From: Promerops cafer
Taxonomy: Eukaryota; Chordata; Aves; Passeriformes; Nectariniidae
NCBI GenBank assembly: GCA_013398275.1
Contig: VZSE01001758.1
Location: forward strand, 124,001-188,000
DNA: 64,000 bases
Reading direction: 5' to 3'
This document shows positions 1 through 10,425 of the stretch, one piece after another; within the stretch, counting starts at the first letter, position 1; the number at the start of each line of letters is the position of its first letter. Both the position numbers and the translations under genes were made by a program. The notes under the pieces were generated by a model, which saw only the letters and a list, made by a program, of their open reading frames with translations, was not told the DNA's origin and did no database searches.

Positions 1-942
1 TTAAGCACTTCCAAGGAAAATCCTCTGGGATGAACCCAGGAGCCCTTTCCCAGGCTCACCTCTGTCCTGTTCAGGATCAAACCACCAGCCCTATACGGTT
101 GTACCACAGTCCAGTTTTACAGAAGTAAAAAAAATATATTCAGAGGCTGAAATAGCTCAGAGATACAAATGAAAAATTTATTAGGGGGTTTATCTAGGAA
201 AAAAAAAATTATTCTGACCAGGAATTGGGATCCATTTCAATGAGATACATCATGGGAATTGGCACAATTTTAAGTTTTCAGTCCAGGAAAGTGGATTTTT
301 GTTTGTTCAACTTCAAACCAAGACCAGATGCTGCTGACTGAAGGTAAACCCAGGAGAAGTGGAGACTAAAGGTGCTTTGTTGAAGGAAGCTGGGAGCCCA
401 AGTCCCAGCATGGTCTTTATTTCTATTGAATCTTTGTAACCAGCCTCAGGTGAAACGAGGGGTTTAAGGGCTGAACTCAAGGAAATTGCAGCAGGAGCTG
501 CTTTGCTCTCCTTGGGGCAGCTGTCCTTGTGTGCTGTGGGGCACTGACTGCTGAAAAATAGAGGCTTTTTGAAGTCAGAACTTGAAGTTTTGAGTCTGCC
601 ACTCACATTTAAGTGAGAAGTAGAAGTGATGGAACCTCAGTTATTCAAATCAATGCTGGTTTGTGAGAAGGGTATCAGGTCTGAGCAAAACCTTTCTGAT
701 GCAGTAACTGTTTTTCTATGTGTTTCACTAGAAAAAACTGTAATTTTTTCAAATTAAAAAAAAAAAAAGAGTGGGGTTTGTTCCCTTTTCCCAACAAATA
801 ACCCTGGTTCTTTGTCCCTCAGCTTGGTGCCATCAAAATTTGGGTTTAATATGAGGAATAATGGCAGTGAATTGCCTTTAAAGGATCTTCCCCTCAGAGC
901 TGCCTAAGCAGTACCTGTGTCACCTTCTCTCTGTGCTTCCAG
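1..942 (+). other. DOCK5: DOCK5 intron (partial), no exon recognised
   Basis: This stretch lies upstream of the first DOCK5 exon in the window and ends in the acceptor AG at 941-942. I recognise no exon or repeat family in it. A 97-codon frame on the minus strand (313-606) resembles no family I know and has no splice or promoter context. The sequence is AT-rich with short A runs near 130, 200 and 755. Confidence 0.75.
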
Positions 943-1026
943 GCCTTCTTCACAGAGAAATATCTCCAAGAACATCCTGAAGATCAAGACAAAATTGAAC
1001 TGCTCAAGCAACAGATTGCTATACAG
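943..1026 (+). CDS. DOCK5: DOCK5 exon, end of DHR-2 (28 codons)
   Basis: This 84-bp exon keeps phase 0 at both ends. It encodes AFFTEKYLQEHPEDQDK and continues into a Lys/Leu/Gln helix. The acceptor is TTCCAG and the donor CAG|GTATGG. The sequence is DHR-2 helix typical of the DOCK-A subfamily. Confidence 0.93.
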
Positions 1027-4000
1027 GTATGGAATTGGGAAAGAGCTGGAGACCCTGGGAGAGGGGGGAAGAGGGAATCCTGGAATGGTTTGGGTGGGAA
1101 GGGACCTTAAAGCCCATCCAGTGCCACCCCTGCCATGGGCAGGGACACCTTCCACCATCCCAGGTTGCTCCAACTCCCATCCAGCCTGGCCTGGGGAAAA
1201 TTTTGGTGTTTGTTCAACACCTGGGGCTCCAGCACTGAAGTTCCCTCACTGTCACCAGCTCTGAGTCAGCAGCTGAGCTGCCTTGCTGTGTCACTGTTTA
1301 TTTCCTCCTCTACAAACCCAAAGCACATTGATTTAAATCCTTTAATTTTATCTGAGCTGTTTAACTCACTCTGGGGAGCAGGAGGGCTGGTTCATGCTCC
1401 TGCAGCTCATTCTGCTCTTCCCTCCCACCCTCCCTCAGATGCCTCTCCTGGCAGAGGGGATCCGGATCCACGGTGAGAAGCTGACGGAGCAGCTAAAGCC
1501 CCTGCACGAGAGACTCACAGCCTGCTTCAGGGAGCTCAGGAGGAAGGTGGAGAAGCAGTATGGGGTCATAACTCTGGTGAGGAAACCTGTTTTTTCCATG
1601 TTTTGCCCCAGAGGAACCCAGCTCCCCGTTTTCCACCCATTGGTGGGTGTGAGGTGGTTCACAGAATCCCACAATCATCAGGATTGGGAAAGAGCTTTGA
1701 GACCATGGAATCCAAGTTGTGCCCAGTCCCCACCTTGTCCCCAGCCCAGAGCTCCGAGTGCCATGTCCAGGCCTACCTTGGACACCTCCAGGGATGGGCA
1801 CTCCAACCCCCCCTGGGCAGTTCCAAGGCCTGAGCCCCCTTTCCATGGGGAAATTCCTGCTGGTGCCCACCCTGAGCCTGCCCTGGCCCAGCCTGGGGCC
1901 GTTCCCTCTGCTCCTGTCCCTGTTCCCTGGAGCAGAGCCCGACCCCCCCGGCTGTCCCCTCCTGTCAGGGAGTTGTGCAGAGCCACAAGGGGCCCCCTGA
2001 GCCTCCTTTTCTCCAGGCTGAGCCCCTTTCCCAGCTCCTCAGCCTCTGCTGTGGTGCTCCAGACCCTTTTCCAGCTCTGTTCCCTTCCCTGGACTCACCT
2101 CAGCACCTCCATGTCCTTCCTAAACTGGGAGGCCCAGAACTGGACACAGCACTCGAGGTGTGGCCTCCCCAGTGCCGAGTACAGGGGACAATCCCTGCCC
2201 TGGTCCTGCTGGCCACTCTGTTCCTGATCCCGCCCAGGTGTCTTTGGCCTTTTTTGGCCATGTGGGCACACCTGGGCTCGTGGCCAGCTGTGTCCATCAG
2301 TCCCCCCAGGTCCTTTTGTGTCTAGCAGCTCTGTACCCAACCTGGGGGTTGTGACCAAAGTGCAGGACCCTTGGTCTTGTTAACCCTCCTGTCCCTGGAT
2401 CAGCCCGTTGACCCAGGCTGTCCAGGTCCCTCTGCAGAGCCCCACCCTTGCAGTCAGCTGCAGGTCTCCTGGTTTCTCACGGTGTTTCCCTGCAGCCCCC
2501 GGTGCTGACCGAGAGGAAGCCGAGCAGGTCGGGCTCGGTGGTGCTGCCCTACATCATGTCCTCCACCCTCAGGAGGCTCTCGGTCACCTCGGTGGCCTCG
2601 TCCGTGGCCTCCACCTCGTCCACCTCTTCCGACAGCGCTTCCTCCAGGCCGGGCTCGGACGGGTCAGTGATTGACAGCAGGGGGGATGTGCCTTAGACAG
2701 GATCAGGTACTCTGAAAATCAGGATTTATTCCATGGAAATACATTTAAAAACGTTACTGGAGGTCAGTGTTGTTATTCAGTTTCACAGATGGGGGTTTGG
2801 AGCACAAACAATGGGAATTGAATCCCAGCTGCTGCCTCTGGAGCCCCAGTTATCCCCAGTGCATTCCAGGAGCCCACTGCCCTGTTTCCCAGGAAAACAG
2901 GGGTGTGAGGCACCACAAAGTGGTTTATTTTGGTGAATAAGGCACCCAGCACTTGTTTCACCCTGTTTGCAGCTGCATCCATGGCATGGAAAGGAGCTGC
3001 CACACCTGGGGACATCCCCTGATGTCACTTGTCCGTATGTTGACTTTACAGCTGGGATAACCAGAGTTTAGGGGATTTGTTCAAGGTCAGTGAGACTTCA
3101 TGAGCATGAACTAAAGCTCTGGCTCCCTCTGCAAGCAGATCACACTTTACCTTGGACAAAAACCACATAATACTCCGAATTCCAGGGGTAACAGCACAAA
3201 TCCCACTGAAAAATCCATGGTCCTGCCTCAGTTTTTCACGATAATCCTTACACAAACAGAGAGATCACAGCTTTTTAACAAACAGCCCTTTCCATGTCTG
3301 ATGGACTCGTGTTTCATGTTTTTCTCACTCTTTTGGGCTACAGATCTACCCTGGAGCCTCTTGTGGAGAGGAGAATATCCACATCTTCCAGAGCTGAGGA
3401 GTTGCCTGTGAAAGACGATGGTGACAACAGGATTAGCAAACTCAAGAGGAAAGAGTGGAGCATTAGCAAGTCTCAGGTTATTGTGGAGAAGGAGCCAGAA
3501 ACAGAACTGACTTCCAAAATGGTAAAAAAACCATCATAATAATGACAGCAATAATAAAACCCACAGCAGGAGCTGTGTTTCCATTGCTCTCAGCCCTACT
3601 GGTCAGGGGGAACTTCATTAAACAGTGGGAGGGGTTCGAATACCAAAAAGCCTCAGTCATCTGAGTAATTCTCTTTTTTTTTAATTTGGAAACTTCGTGT
3701 CACAGGCTCAGCTGCGGCTTGGCTGGAGGTACAGACTGGGAGCAGGAGGCACTGGTGGTTCAGGGAGGTGCTGAGCAGAGCTGAGCCCTGCTCTCAGCAC
3801 CATGACAAACCCGTGTTTTTGTTGGAGCAAGGAGCCCCTGCTCAGCCAGGCAGGGATCCAGCTGCCCAGCCAGATGTTGAGCTGCTGTCAGGCAGCACCA
3901 CTGCGCAAATCAGATGTCCTGTGAGGTGCAGACCCCTTGGATGGATCAGGGAGTTGGGAAAAGATGCTCTGGTGGTTCAGTCACCAGCTCTGGAAATGTG

Positions 4001-7000
4001 GATCTGCCAGGCTGTGCTCTGCTCCAGCCCTGTGTGAGGGCAGGGTGGTCATTCCTTGAGGAATAAAGCAGAATCTGCACCCCCAGAGGAGGCTGGGATG
4101 AGGAACAGATGGGGGGCTGTTGGGCTTTAAGGCTCACAGTGGGGTTCAGAGTGGTCACCCAAAGCACAGGGATGAGTTTCAGCCCACAGGTAGAGCTGTA
4201 CAACCTTGGGATATTGTCCTGATGGCCATAAAAACTGTGTTACACCCTGGGATATTGTCCTGATGGCCATAAAAACTGTGTTACATCCTGAGATATTGTC
4301 CTGATGGATGTAAAAACTGTGTTACACCCTGGGATATTGTCCTGATGGATGTAAAAACTGTGTTACACCCTGGGATATTGTCCTGATGGATGTACAAACT
4401 GTTACACCCTGGGATATTGTCCTGATGGATGTACAAACTGTGTTACACCCTCAAGCTGAGAGAATTGGGCACCTGGGTATTTCAGTGCTCTAATCTCACT
4501 TAACTTGGCTGCTAATCTGATTTAACACAGGATCATCTTTCACAATAAAGAGAAAACACAAATTCCTGTATTTCCCTTTCCTCTCCCAAGTTCCCAGCTG
4601 AATCTGGCAGGGATAGGTAATGCTGATCCATTTTCAGGAATTCTCATCAGGTGAGGGATGCTGCCAGCACTTGGAGGCTGCAGAGGGTTTCTAAGAAGGG
4701 GATCTGTGGTTCCAGGGTGCTGTCATTGGTCCTGACAGGATTTCCAGGTCAGGAAAATTGGGGTTGTGGATGCTGGTGCTGCTGGAGGCCTGGGCCTCTG
4801 CCTCTGGAATTGCTGTTGGATGAAATCCCCAATCTTTCTGAAGGGAAGGAGTAGCCCAGGGTTCCAGTCCTGCTTCAGGATGCTGCAGAGCCCAGGAAAA
4901 GCTGCTTTTATGGCTGCTCTGCTCTATGGCTCCACAGTAAGAACAGGAATTGGACAGAGGGATTTTCTGGAGCTCTGGACTAAGCTGTTTGGGAGTTGGA
5001 AAGCCAGAGGGAAGCAAAGACTACCTGGGCTTTATGTGTTTTATATCTGCCAGTGTGTGGTCCCTTCTGTGCAGAGAGAAATCCTGAACTGCTCAAGAAT
5101 GGAGAATTGACCTCTGAAAAAGAGTTTAGTTATGTGTTTAAGTGACAGCCTGCTCTGGGAAGCAATGAACTAATATTTAAAAGGACCTCAGTATTCATTC
5201 ACTGGGTTTTTGGGGCCACACTGAGGTGGCTTTGTGGTTTGAGTGAAGAGCACAAAGGATGTGACACGGGAAGGAGCTGGAGACAAATTCCCAAATACAA
5301 AGGATTTGCTCTGTAAAGCCTAAAATAGACTCATTTTAGAGCCCTCAGGAGCTGGAGGATACCAGCAGCCCTGACCTGCGCCCAGAATTTCATTTTTCTT
5401 TATTTCTTGGAAAGATTTCACCCTCACTCCACTCCAAAGTTTATTCACAGAACTACAGCAGTTTTTGAGAGTGACACCTTCCCTCCTTAATTAATACACT
5501 AAGGCCGTTAAGAGCAGTTCACTGCTGCTCAGGAAGTGCCAGGGGAAGCTGGGCTGTGTCCTGGGAGCACAGAGGGTGCCTTTGACACGGCCAAGCCAGG
5601 GCAGGGCTTTCACTCCTGCTCACCTCTCTCATGCCAGGTGTTTGTGCTGCTGTGACAGCTCTGAGTTACCTGGGTGTGCTCACCTCTCTCATGCCAGGTG
5701 TCTGTGCTGCTGTGACAGCTCTCAGTTACCTGGGTGTGCTCACCTCTCTCATGCCAGGTGTTTGTGGCACTGTGACAGCTCTGAGTTACCTGGGTGTGCT
5801 CACCTCTCTCGTGCCAGGTGTTTGTGCTGCTGTGACAGCTCTCAGTTACCTGGGTGTGCTCACCTCTCTCATGCCAGGTGTCTGTGCTGCTGTGACAGCT
5901 CTGAGTTACCTGGGTGTGCTCACCTCTCTCATGCCAGGTGTCTGTGGCACTGTGACAGCTCTGAGTTACCTGGGTGTGCTCACCTCTCTCGTGCCAGGTG
6001 TTTGTGGCACTGTGACAGCTCTGAGTTACCTGGGTGTGCTCACCTCTCTCATGCCAGGTGTCTGTGCTGCTGTGACAGCTCTGAGTTACCTGGGTGTGCT
6101 CACCTCTCTCATGCCAGGTGTCTGTGCTGCTGTGACAGCTCTGAGTTACCTGGGTGTGCTCACCTCTCTCGTGCCAGGTGTCTGTGGCACTGTGACAGCT
6201 CTGAGTTACCTGGGTGTGCTCACCTGAAGGGTTTGTGTGTCTCTCTTCCCACCAGGGCACGGCAGGGAAGGCACAGAGGCCCAAGAGTCTGCAGTTAGGA
6301 GACAACAGGCTGACCCTGCTCCAGGGCTCCTCGCTGCAGCAGTCCACCCGCAGCCCTCCCCCCATCACCCCCAAAACCCCCCGGACCCAGAGTAAGTCCT
6401 GGTGCTGGAATATTGGCAGGGAGGGAGGGAGGGAGGAGCTGCTCCGAGTTAGATCACAGTGGCTTGGGGCTGTTGGAAATCTTGAAAATTAAGATTTATT
6501 CCATGAGAATACATTTTAAAATGTTACTGGAGGTCAGTGTTGTTATTCAGTTTCACAGATGGGGGTTTGGAGCACAAACAATGGGAATTGAATCCCAGCT
6601 GCTGCCTCTGGAGCCCCAGTTATCCCCAGTGCATTCCAGGTGCCCACTGCCTTGTTTCCCAGGAAAACAGGGCTTATCATTTTTGTCAGATAACAGAATT
6701 TGGCTGTGCTATCAAAATCAGATCTGTGGCTTGCACATCACTTGTTAAAGCAGTGCATCAGAGGAATTCCAGAGAAGAGTTTCTGGGTTTCTCAGTTCCT
6801 TTCTTGTTTTCTCCTGTATTGACCTGGACAAGAAGGATGGGGAGGGACTTTTCACAGGGCTGTGGAGTGATGGGACACAGGGGAACAGTTTTAAACTGCT
6901 AGAGGGCAGGGTTAGATGGGATTTTGGGGAGAAGTTTCTCCCTGGGAGGGTGGGGAGGGGCTGGGATGGATTTCCCAGAGCAGCTGTGGCTACCCCTGGA

Positions 7001-10000
7001 TCCCTGGAAGTGCCCAAGGCCAGGCTGGAGCACCCTGGGACAATGGGAGGTGTCCCTGCCCATGGCAGGGGTGGCACTGGATGGGATTTAAGGTCCTTTC
7101 AACCCCACCCATCCCCTGATTCTCTGAATTTTGGGAAGGTTTATTAAACCCTGAGGAGAGCAGCACATGCAGTCAGTGTAGATGGCTGTAAATCATCGAG
7201 TCTGGTCTGGAGGAGCAACTCCAGGGGATCCCGAGGAGGGAACTGCAGTGATCCCATGGTGTTTGTGATCAGCTCTGTGCCTAAATTATCAATGCAAGCC
7301 CTGAGGGTTCTGTTAATTAGTGAACAATAACTCCCATCACGTGGCAGAGAGTTCCAGGAGAGCTTGCTGTGCAGCTTGGACATTCAGCTGTAAATGTTTC
7401 ACCTGAAGGAGATGGAATTTATCTTCAAGAATTAACAAAATGAATAATTTCAAAGGTTTCAAAAACATGGTGAATGTAAAACAGCACAATAATCTGATCC
7501 TGGAAAAGAAGAGGGGGAAAAAGCCCTTTCTTGTATATTCAGGAAATTCTGTAGTTAATTCTGCAGCAACGTTTAAATGTGGCTTAAGGTAAAAATAAAA
7601 ATCCCTGGGCAGTTCCGCCCCAAGAACTCCCTGGCTGCTGCATTTCTCAGTCTACTGCTCCTTTTTGAAAGGAACAGAAACTCCTGGGTAGGACCTGGCT
7701 GTCATTATGTAGGTATCAAGTCAGAATCCAGTGCAGATAATGATCTAAACCAGTATAAAATTGTCTGAGAGGATAAAAACAAAAAAATACTTACCAGGGC
7801 AGGGAATGAGTTGGGGAGACAACCAGAAACAAATTCAGGAATTCTGTGAAGAAAGATCTGTGAAAGGAATGTAAAACCCCTGTCTTTTCTTTAGCAAGGG
7901 GTTGAATTGCTGGAATCCTTCTGAAGTTTGGGTTTTATCTTCTCCATCAGCTGGAGTGAAAATCAAAGTGAGTTCTTAGGGGAGGCCCCCCAGAACACTC
8001 CAGATATGCTGATGCTGCTCTCTGGGGCAGCTCAGAGGCATTTGGGGAAGGGGAACCTCCTCAGGGCATTGGGAACTGGACACCCAGCTGGGACCCAACA
8101 CATCTGGGCAGGTTCAGCTGTTGGAACAGGGAACTGCTTACAGATGGAAAGCACAGGATATTTAATGAATCTCCCTTAAAATCTGTGTGCAACCCCATTT
8201 CCCATTCCTTTTCCACCTTTCTTATTTATTCTTTTTTTTTCTTTTTTTTTCTTATTTGTTCTTATTTTTTCCTTATGTTTTGTTACTTCTTCTCTCATTG
8301 TTGTTGTTTCCAGGTTTCCCCTCCCTGCAGGCTGATGGATTGGCCACGCCACCCCCCCCTCCACCCAAAAGCAAACCCTACGAGAGCAGCACCCCCAGGA
8401 ACTCTGTGGAGGTGAGGAAATGGGAGCTGATGGGTTTTTGGAGAGCAGCTTTGGAGCAGGAGGCACCAGTGGAATTTTCCAGGCTGTTCTTAGGGTGGTG
8501 CTGCTTGAAACCTGTCTCATCATTTCACTGCTTCACTCCCTGAAACCACAAAAGAAGGAAAAAATGGGTTTTTTTGCTTCAGGGGAAGGCAGTGGGGTGC
8601 AGTGCCTTTATTATTTTTTTTTTCCAAGTGGGAGTTGTGTTGTCATTGGTCAAAGGTGTCCTTGGAAAAAGGTGTGCAGAGGTGGGAAGAGATATGGAAA
8701 ACACAGCGGCAGCAGAAGTTTCAAAAACATGATCAGCCTAAAACAGTGCAATAATTTGGGCTGAAAAAGAAGTGTGGGGGGAAAATCACAATTTTCAGAG
8801 GTCTGCAATGTCTCCTTCTAAGCCTCAGCTCGGCATAATCTGATTTTTCAAGACATTAGTGACTTAAAAAAGCCTGTATTTAAATCCTGCCCTTTGTCTC
8901 AATTCCATGGAGTGGTTTTCTTGTAGTAATATCAAATTGCCCCTTTTTCAGTGCTGTATCACTGTCTCTCTTACACCTCAGTGTCTCCAGGCTGTTTGGA
9001 ATCCCTGACATGCAAATACTGTGTCAGAATCATTTCACCTGCCCCTGAAATGAAAGCACTAGTGATGCCAGACTAATTCCTTACCAGTGGGAAGCAAAGA
9101 AAGGATCCTTTTGTGACTGTGAGAGGGATGGTGCCTTCCCAAAACCTGGCAGGGATTACCTTTTGCAATTGAAAGGGAGGGATGTCTTCTCCAGTCCAGT
9201 TTACAGAGAGGATTTGGGAGTACCTGAGTGAGATAAATTGGGATTTGTCCAAAAAGAATTTGAAGAGTGATCACATTTAACTACTTTAGCAGCACAGGAA
9301 GACAAGAAAACAGCTCATCACTTAATTCTGTGTTGTGACACTGGAATAAAGCCTTGAAATACGGGATGAGGAAGAAGTTTTTCTTCTTTGCCCTTCATTT
9401 GACTGAAGTGACTCTGTGGCTGCTGTGGTGCTGTGCCCAGCAGACAGATCCCAGCTCCAAGGATGCTGTGGGAGTCACTGGATCAAGAGGATTAATAAAA
9501 GAGCCTCCTTCCCTTGAGTCTTGTAAAGAAACTAATTACTGCCATGTCCTGGCCTGCAGCATCCCCCTTGGCTGGCAGCCAGAGGGAAAGGATTCACAGG
9601 GCTGTAAAGGGAGATTGGGAAGGATTTTCTGAACAGTTTTGTTACTTTGCTGTTTTAAAATTGGGTCTGTCTTCCTTTGGTTGAAACAATCGTGAAATGC
9701 TGAGTTTGGGCTGAGGAGTGATGAACCACACAACCTCCTCACTCTCCTGGCTTTTCCTATCTCATTTATTTACAGGATGCCCCTTGAAACAGGCAGAGAC
9801 AACTTGAAAAAGCCCCCCTTAGTGCAGTTTTCTGCAAGAACAAGAAACATCCTCCAAAAGCCCATCTGCAGGCAGGCAGGATGTGGCTTGTTTAATTAGA
9901 ACTGCCCTTGCTTCATTTTAGGGTGCTAAGTTTTGCCATTCTGATTTGAACACATTTTACATCCTTTTGGTGCAGCTCATCCAGCCAGCAGGAAAATAAA

Positions 10001-10425
10001 ACCTGAATTTTGAAACCTGGAAGGAAATGGGTTTGTTGCCATTTTACTGATCACCAAAAGGAGGGATAAATGCTGAAGTTGGGCTACAGGTCAGAAGCAA
10101 TTAAAGTCTATCCTAGGCATACTTTGGCAAGTAAAACATTTCGGCTTCTGTTACCTCCTGAGGACCTGTCCTTGTTTGGCCCTGTCACATGGAGCTGAGG
10201 CTGAACTCCAAGGTTTGCTCCTGAAAGAACCATCAGGACCTTTTGGGTTTCTCATTTGGTGAAGCAAAATGCCTTCCACTTGCCAGCAGTGGTTTATTTT
10301 TCTGTATATTTCCATCTCTTCAGGTTGCTCCGCCACTGCCCAGCAGACGTGAGGCCAAACCTCCCCCTCCACCCCCAAAAACCAGGAAATCCAGCGTGGT
10401 GTCATCAGAGCAAGGGCTGCAGTGA
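943..10425 (+). CDS. DOCK5: DOCK5, C-terminal 300 residues (5' part outside window)
   Basis: Dedicator of cytokinesis 5 is a DOCK-A guanine nucleotide exchange factor. It activates Rac through its DHR-2 domain, works with ELMO, and binds SH3 proteins such as Crk through its tail. The seven coding exons here are 943-1026, 1439-1576, 2496-2662, 3344-3521, 6256-6391, 8314-8411 and 10324-10425, all GT-AG; the phases join without a break to a TGA at 10423. The first two encode the helical end of DHR-2 (MPLLAEGIRIHGEKL). The third and fourth encode the Ser-rich segment with SRPGSDG and then RISKLKRKEWS, which distinguishes DOCK5 from DOCK1 and DOCK2. The last two encode poly-proline segments (PPPPPPKSKPYE, PPLPSRR, PPPPPPKTRK), candidate class II SH3 ligands. 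Remembered human DOCK5 has the same motifs in the same order. The 5' exons lie beyond the left edge. Confidence 0.95.
1074..1205 (-). mobile_element. CR1 retroposon 3' fragment, antisense to DOCK5
   Basis: The copy shows the reverse complement of the usual CR1 3' end: GGAATGGTTTGGGTGGGAAG, then the 'CATGGGCAGGGACACCTTCC' block. It is truncated at about 1205, inside the DOCK5 intron. Confidence 0.8.
1439..1576 (+). CDS. DOCK5: DOCK5 exon, C-terminal helices of DHR-2
   Basis: This exon has 46 codons in phase 0 (138 bp). It encodes MPLLAEGIRIHGEKLTEQLK and ends in VEKQYGVITL, the conserved terminal helices of the catalytic DHR-2 domain. The acceptor is CCCTCAG and the donor CTG|GTGAGG. Confidence 0.95.
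1660..2445 (-). mobile_element. CR1 retroposon, about 790 bp, fills a DOCK5 intron
   Basis: The 3' end lies at about 1660 (ACAGAATCCCACAATCATC) and the body runs to about 2445. It contains the CR1 blocks 'GGGAGTTGTGCAGAGCCACA' and 'GGCCACTCTGTTCCTGATCC'. It occupies most of the intron between 1577 and 2495. Several long frames on both strands here are remnants of the element, not host genes. A related copy lies at 60,825-61,265 in the opposite orientation. Confidence 0.85.
2496..2662 (+). CDS. DOCK5: DOCK5 exon, Ser-rich linker after DHR-2
   Basis: The exon encodes PPVLTERKPSRSGSVVLPYI, a run of Ser/Thr/Val and SRPGSDG. Its 167 bp end two bases into a Gly codon that the next exon (3344) completes. 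Although a longer frame runs on to a TAG at 2694, the GG|GTCAGT donor gives the phase that the next exon needs. An antisense CR1 copy ends only about 50 bp upstream. Confidence 0.9.
2712..2902 (+). repeat. 190-bp direct repeat, copy 1 (DOCK5 intron)
   Basis: It aligns to 6482-6672 with a constant offset of 3,770 bp and only a few differences, all near the left end apart from scattered changes. Both copies end just after AGGAAAACAGGG. The family was not recognised. Confidence 0.88.
3344..3521 (+). CDS. DOCK5: DOCK5 exon, basic linker (RISKLKRKEWS)
   Basis: This 178-bp exon starts with one base that completes a split Gly codon. It then encodes STLEPLVERR, an acidic stretch and RISKLKRKEWSISKSQVIVE, and ends in phase 0 at ATG|GTAAAA. 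The basic segment is a DOCK5 signature in remembered human protein. Confidence 0.92.
4206..4450 (+). repeat. Minisatellite, about 41-bp unit, 6 copies
   Basis: Six head-to-tail units begin TGGGATATTGTCCTGATGG. Copies 1-2 carry GGCCATAAAA where later ones carry GGATGTAAAA or GGATGTACAA. One unit is 2 bp shorter (ACTGTTAC for ACTGTGTTAC). It is intronic in DOCK5. Confidence 0.92.
5618..6226 (+). repeat. Minisatellite, exact 60-bp unit, 10 copies
   Basis: Ten units of exactly 60 bp read GCCAGGTGTTTGTG, then CTGC or GCAC, then GACAGCTCTGAGTTACCTGG. Because 60 is divisible by 3, the array is open in several frames on both strands (198 to 254 codons); these frames are artefacts. The variant positions follow a roughly three-unit pattern. 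The array ends 29 bp before the DOCK5 exon at 6256. Confidence 0.96.
6256..6391 (+). CDS. DOCK5: DOCK5 exon, proline/serine tail
   Basis: This 136-bp exon encodes KAQRPKSLQLGDNRL followed by SPPPITPKTPRT. It begins 29 bp after the last unit of a 60-bp tandem array. The donor A|GTAAGT is strong, and a G-run motif starts 28 bp downstream of the exon end. Confidence 0.93.
6419..6436 (+). promoter_or_regulatory. G-quadruplex motif next to a DOCK5 5' splice site
   Basis: Four GGG runs separated by single A bases (GGGAGGGAGGGAGGG) lie 28-45 bp downstream of the exon ending at 6391. Intronic G-runs are known to influence 5' splice-site choice; whether this one does is inference. Confidence 0.6.
6482..6672 (+). 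repeat. 190-bp direct repeat, copy 2 (DOCK5 intron)
   Basis: This is the partner of 2712-2902 in the same orientation. The two copies bracket the DOCK5 exons at 3344-3521 and 6256-6391. Confidence 0.88.
6820..7125 (+). mobile_element. CR1 retroposon 3' fragment
   Basis: The sense-orientation CR1 3' region runs through 'GGGTTAGATGGGATTTTGGG' and 'CTGGATCCCTGGAAGTG..CCAAGGCCAGGCTGGA', and ends in CCCCTGATTCTCTGA. It lies in a DOCK5 intron. Confidence 0.85.
8314..8411 (+). CDS. DOCK5: DOCK5 exon, first poly-proline motif
   Basis: Two bases complete a split Ser codon; the exon then encodes FPSLQADGLATPPPPPPKS and ends in phase 0 (98 bp). The acceptor sits behind a long pyrimidine tract (about 8,221-8,312). 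Confidence 0.93.
8412..10323 (+). other. DOCK5: DOCK5 last coding intron, nothing recognised
   Basis: I see no repeat family, RNA gene or exon in this 1.9 kb intron. A 92-codon frame at 9354-9632 has a hydrophobic start but no splice or family support. Confidence 0.6.
10324..10425 (+). CDS. DOCK5: DOCK5 terminal coding exon with stop
   Basis: The exon encodes VAPPLPSRREAKPPPPPPKT and a short Ser-rich end (SSEQGLQ), then TGA at 10423-10425. The PxxPxR/K patterns fit Crk-type SH3 binding known for DOCK-A tails. Confidence 0.95.
   Translation, partial: VAPPLPSRREAKPPPPPPKTRKSSVVSSEQGLQ

Noticed and set aside
313..606. 97-codon minus-strand frame in the first DOCK5 intron
   Set aside because: It has no domain, no homologue I recognise and no nearby signals.
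1394..2358. 277-codon and other long frames on both strands
   Set aside because: The first part is a genuine DOCK5 exon (1439-1576) read into the intron; the rest is antisense CR1.
5618..6226. CRISPR-like regular array
   Set aside because: There are no spacers; units are contiguous and near-identical, and the genome is vertebrate.
5576..6374. Long overlapping open frames on both strands (240 and 254 codons) that look like a Cys-rich repeat protein
   Set aside because: They are produced by the 60-bp tandem array, whose unit is a multiple of 3 and lacks stops in several frames. There is no start, splice or family support.
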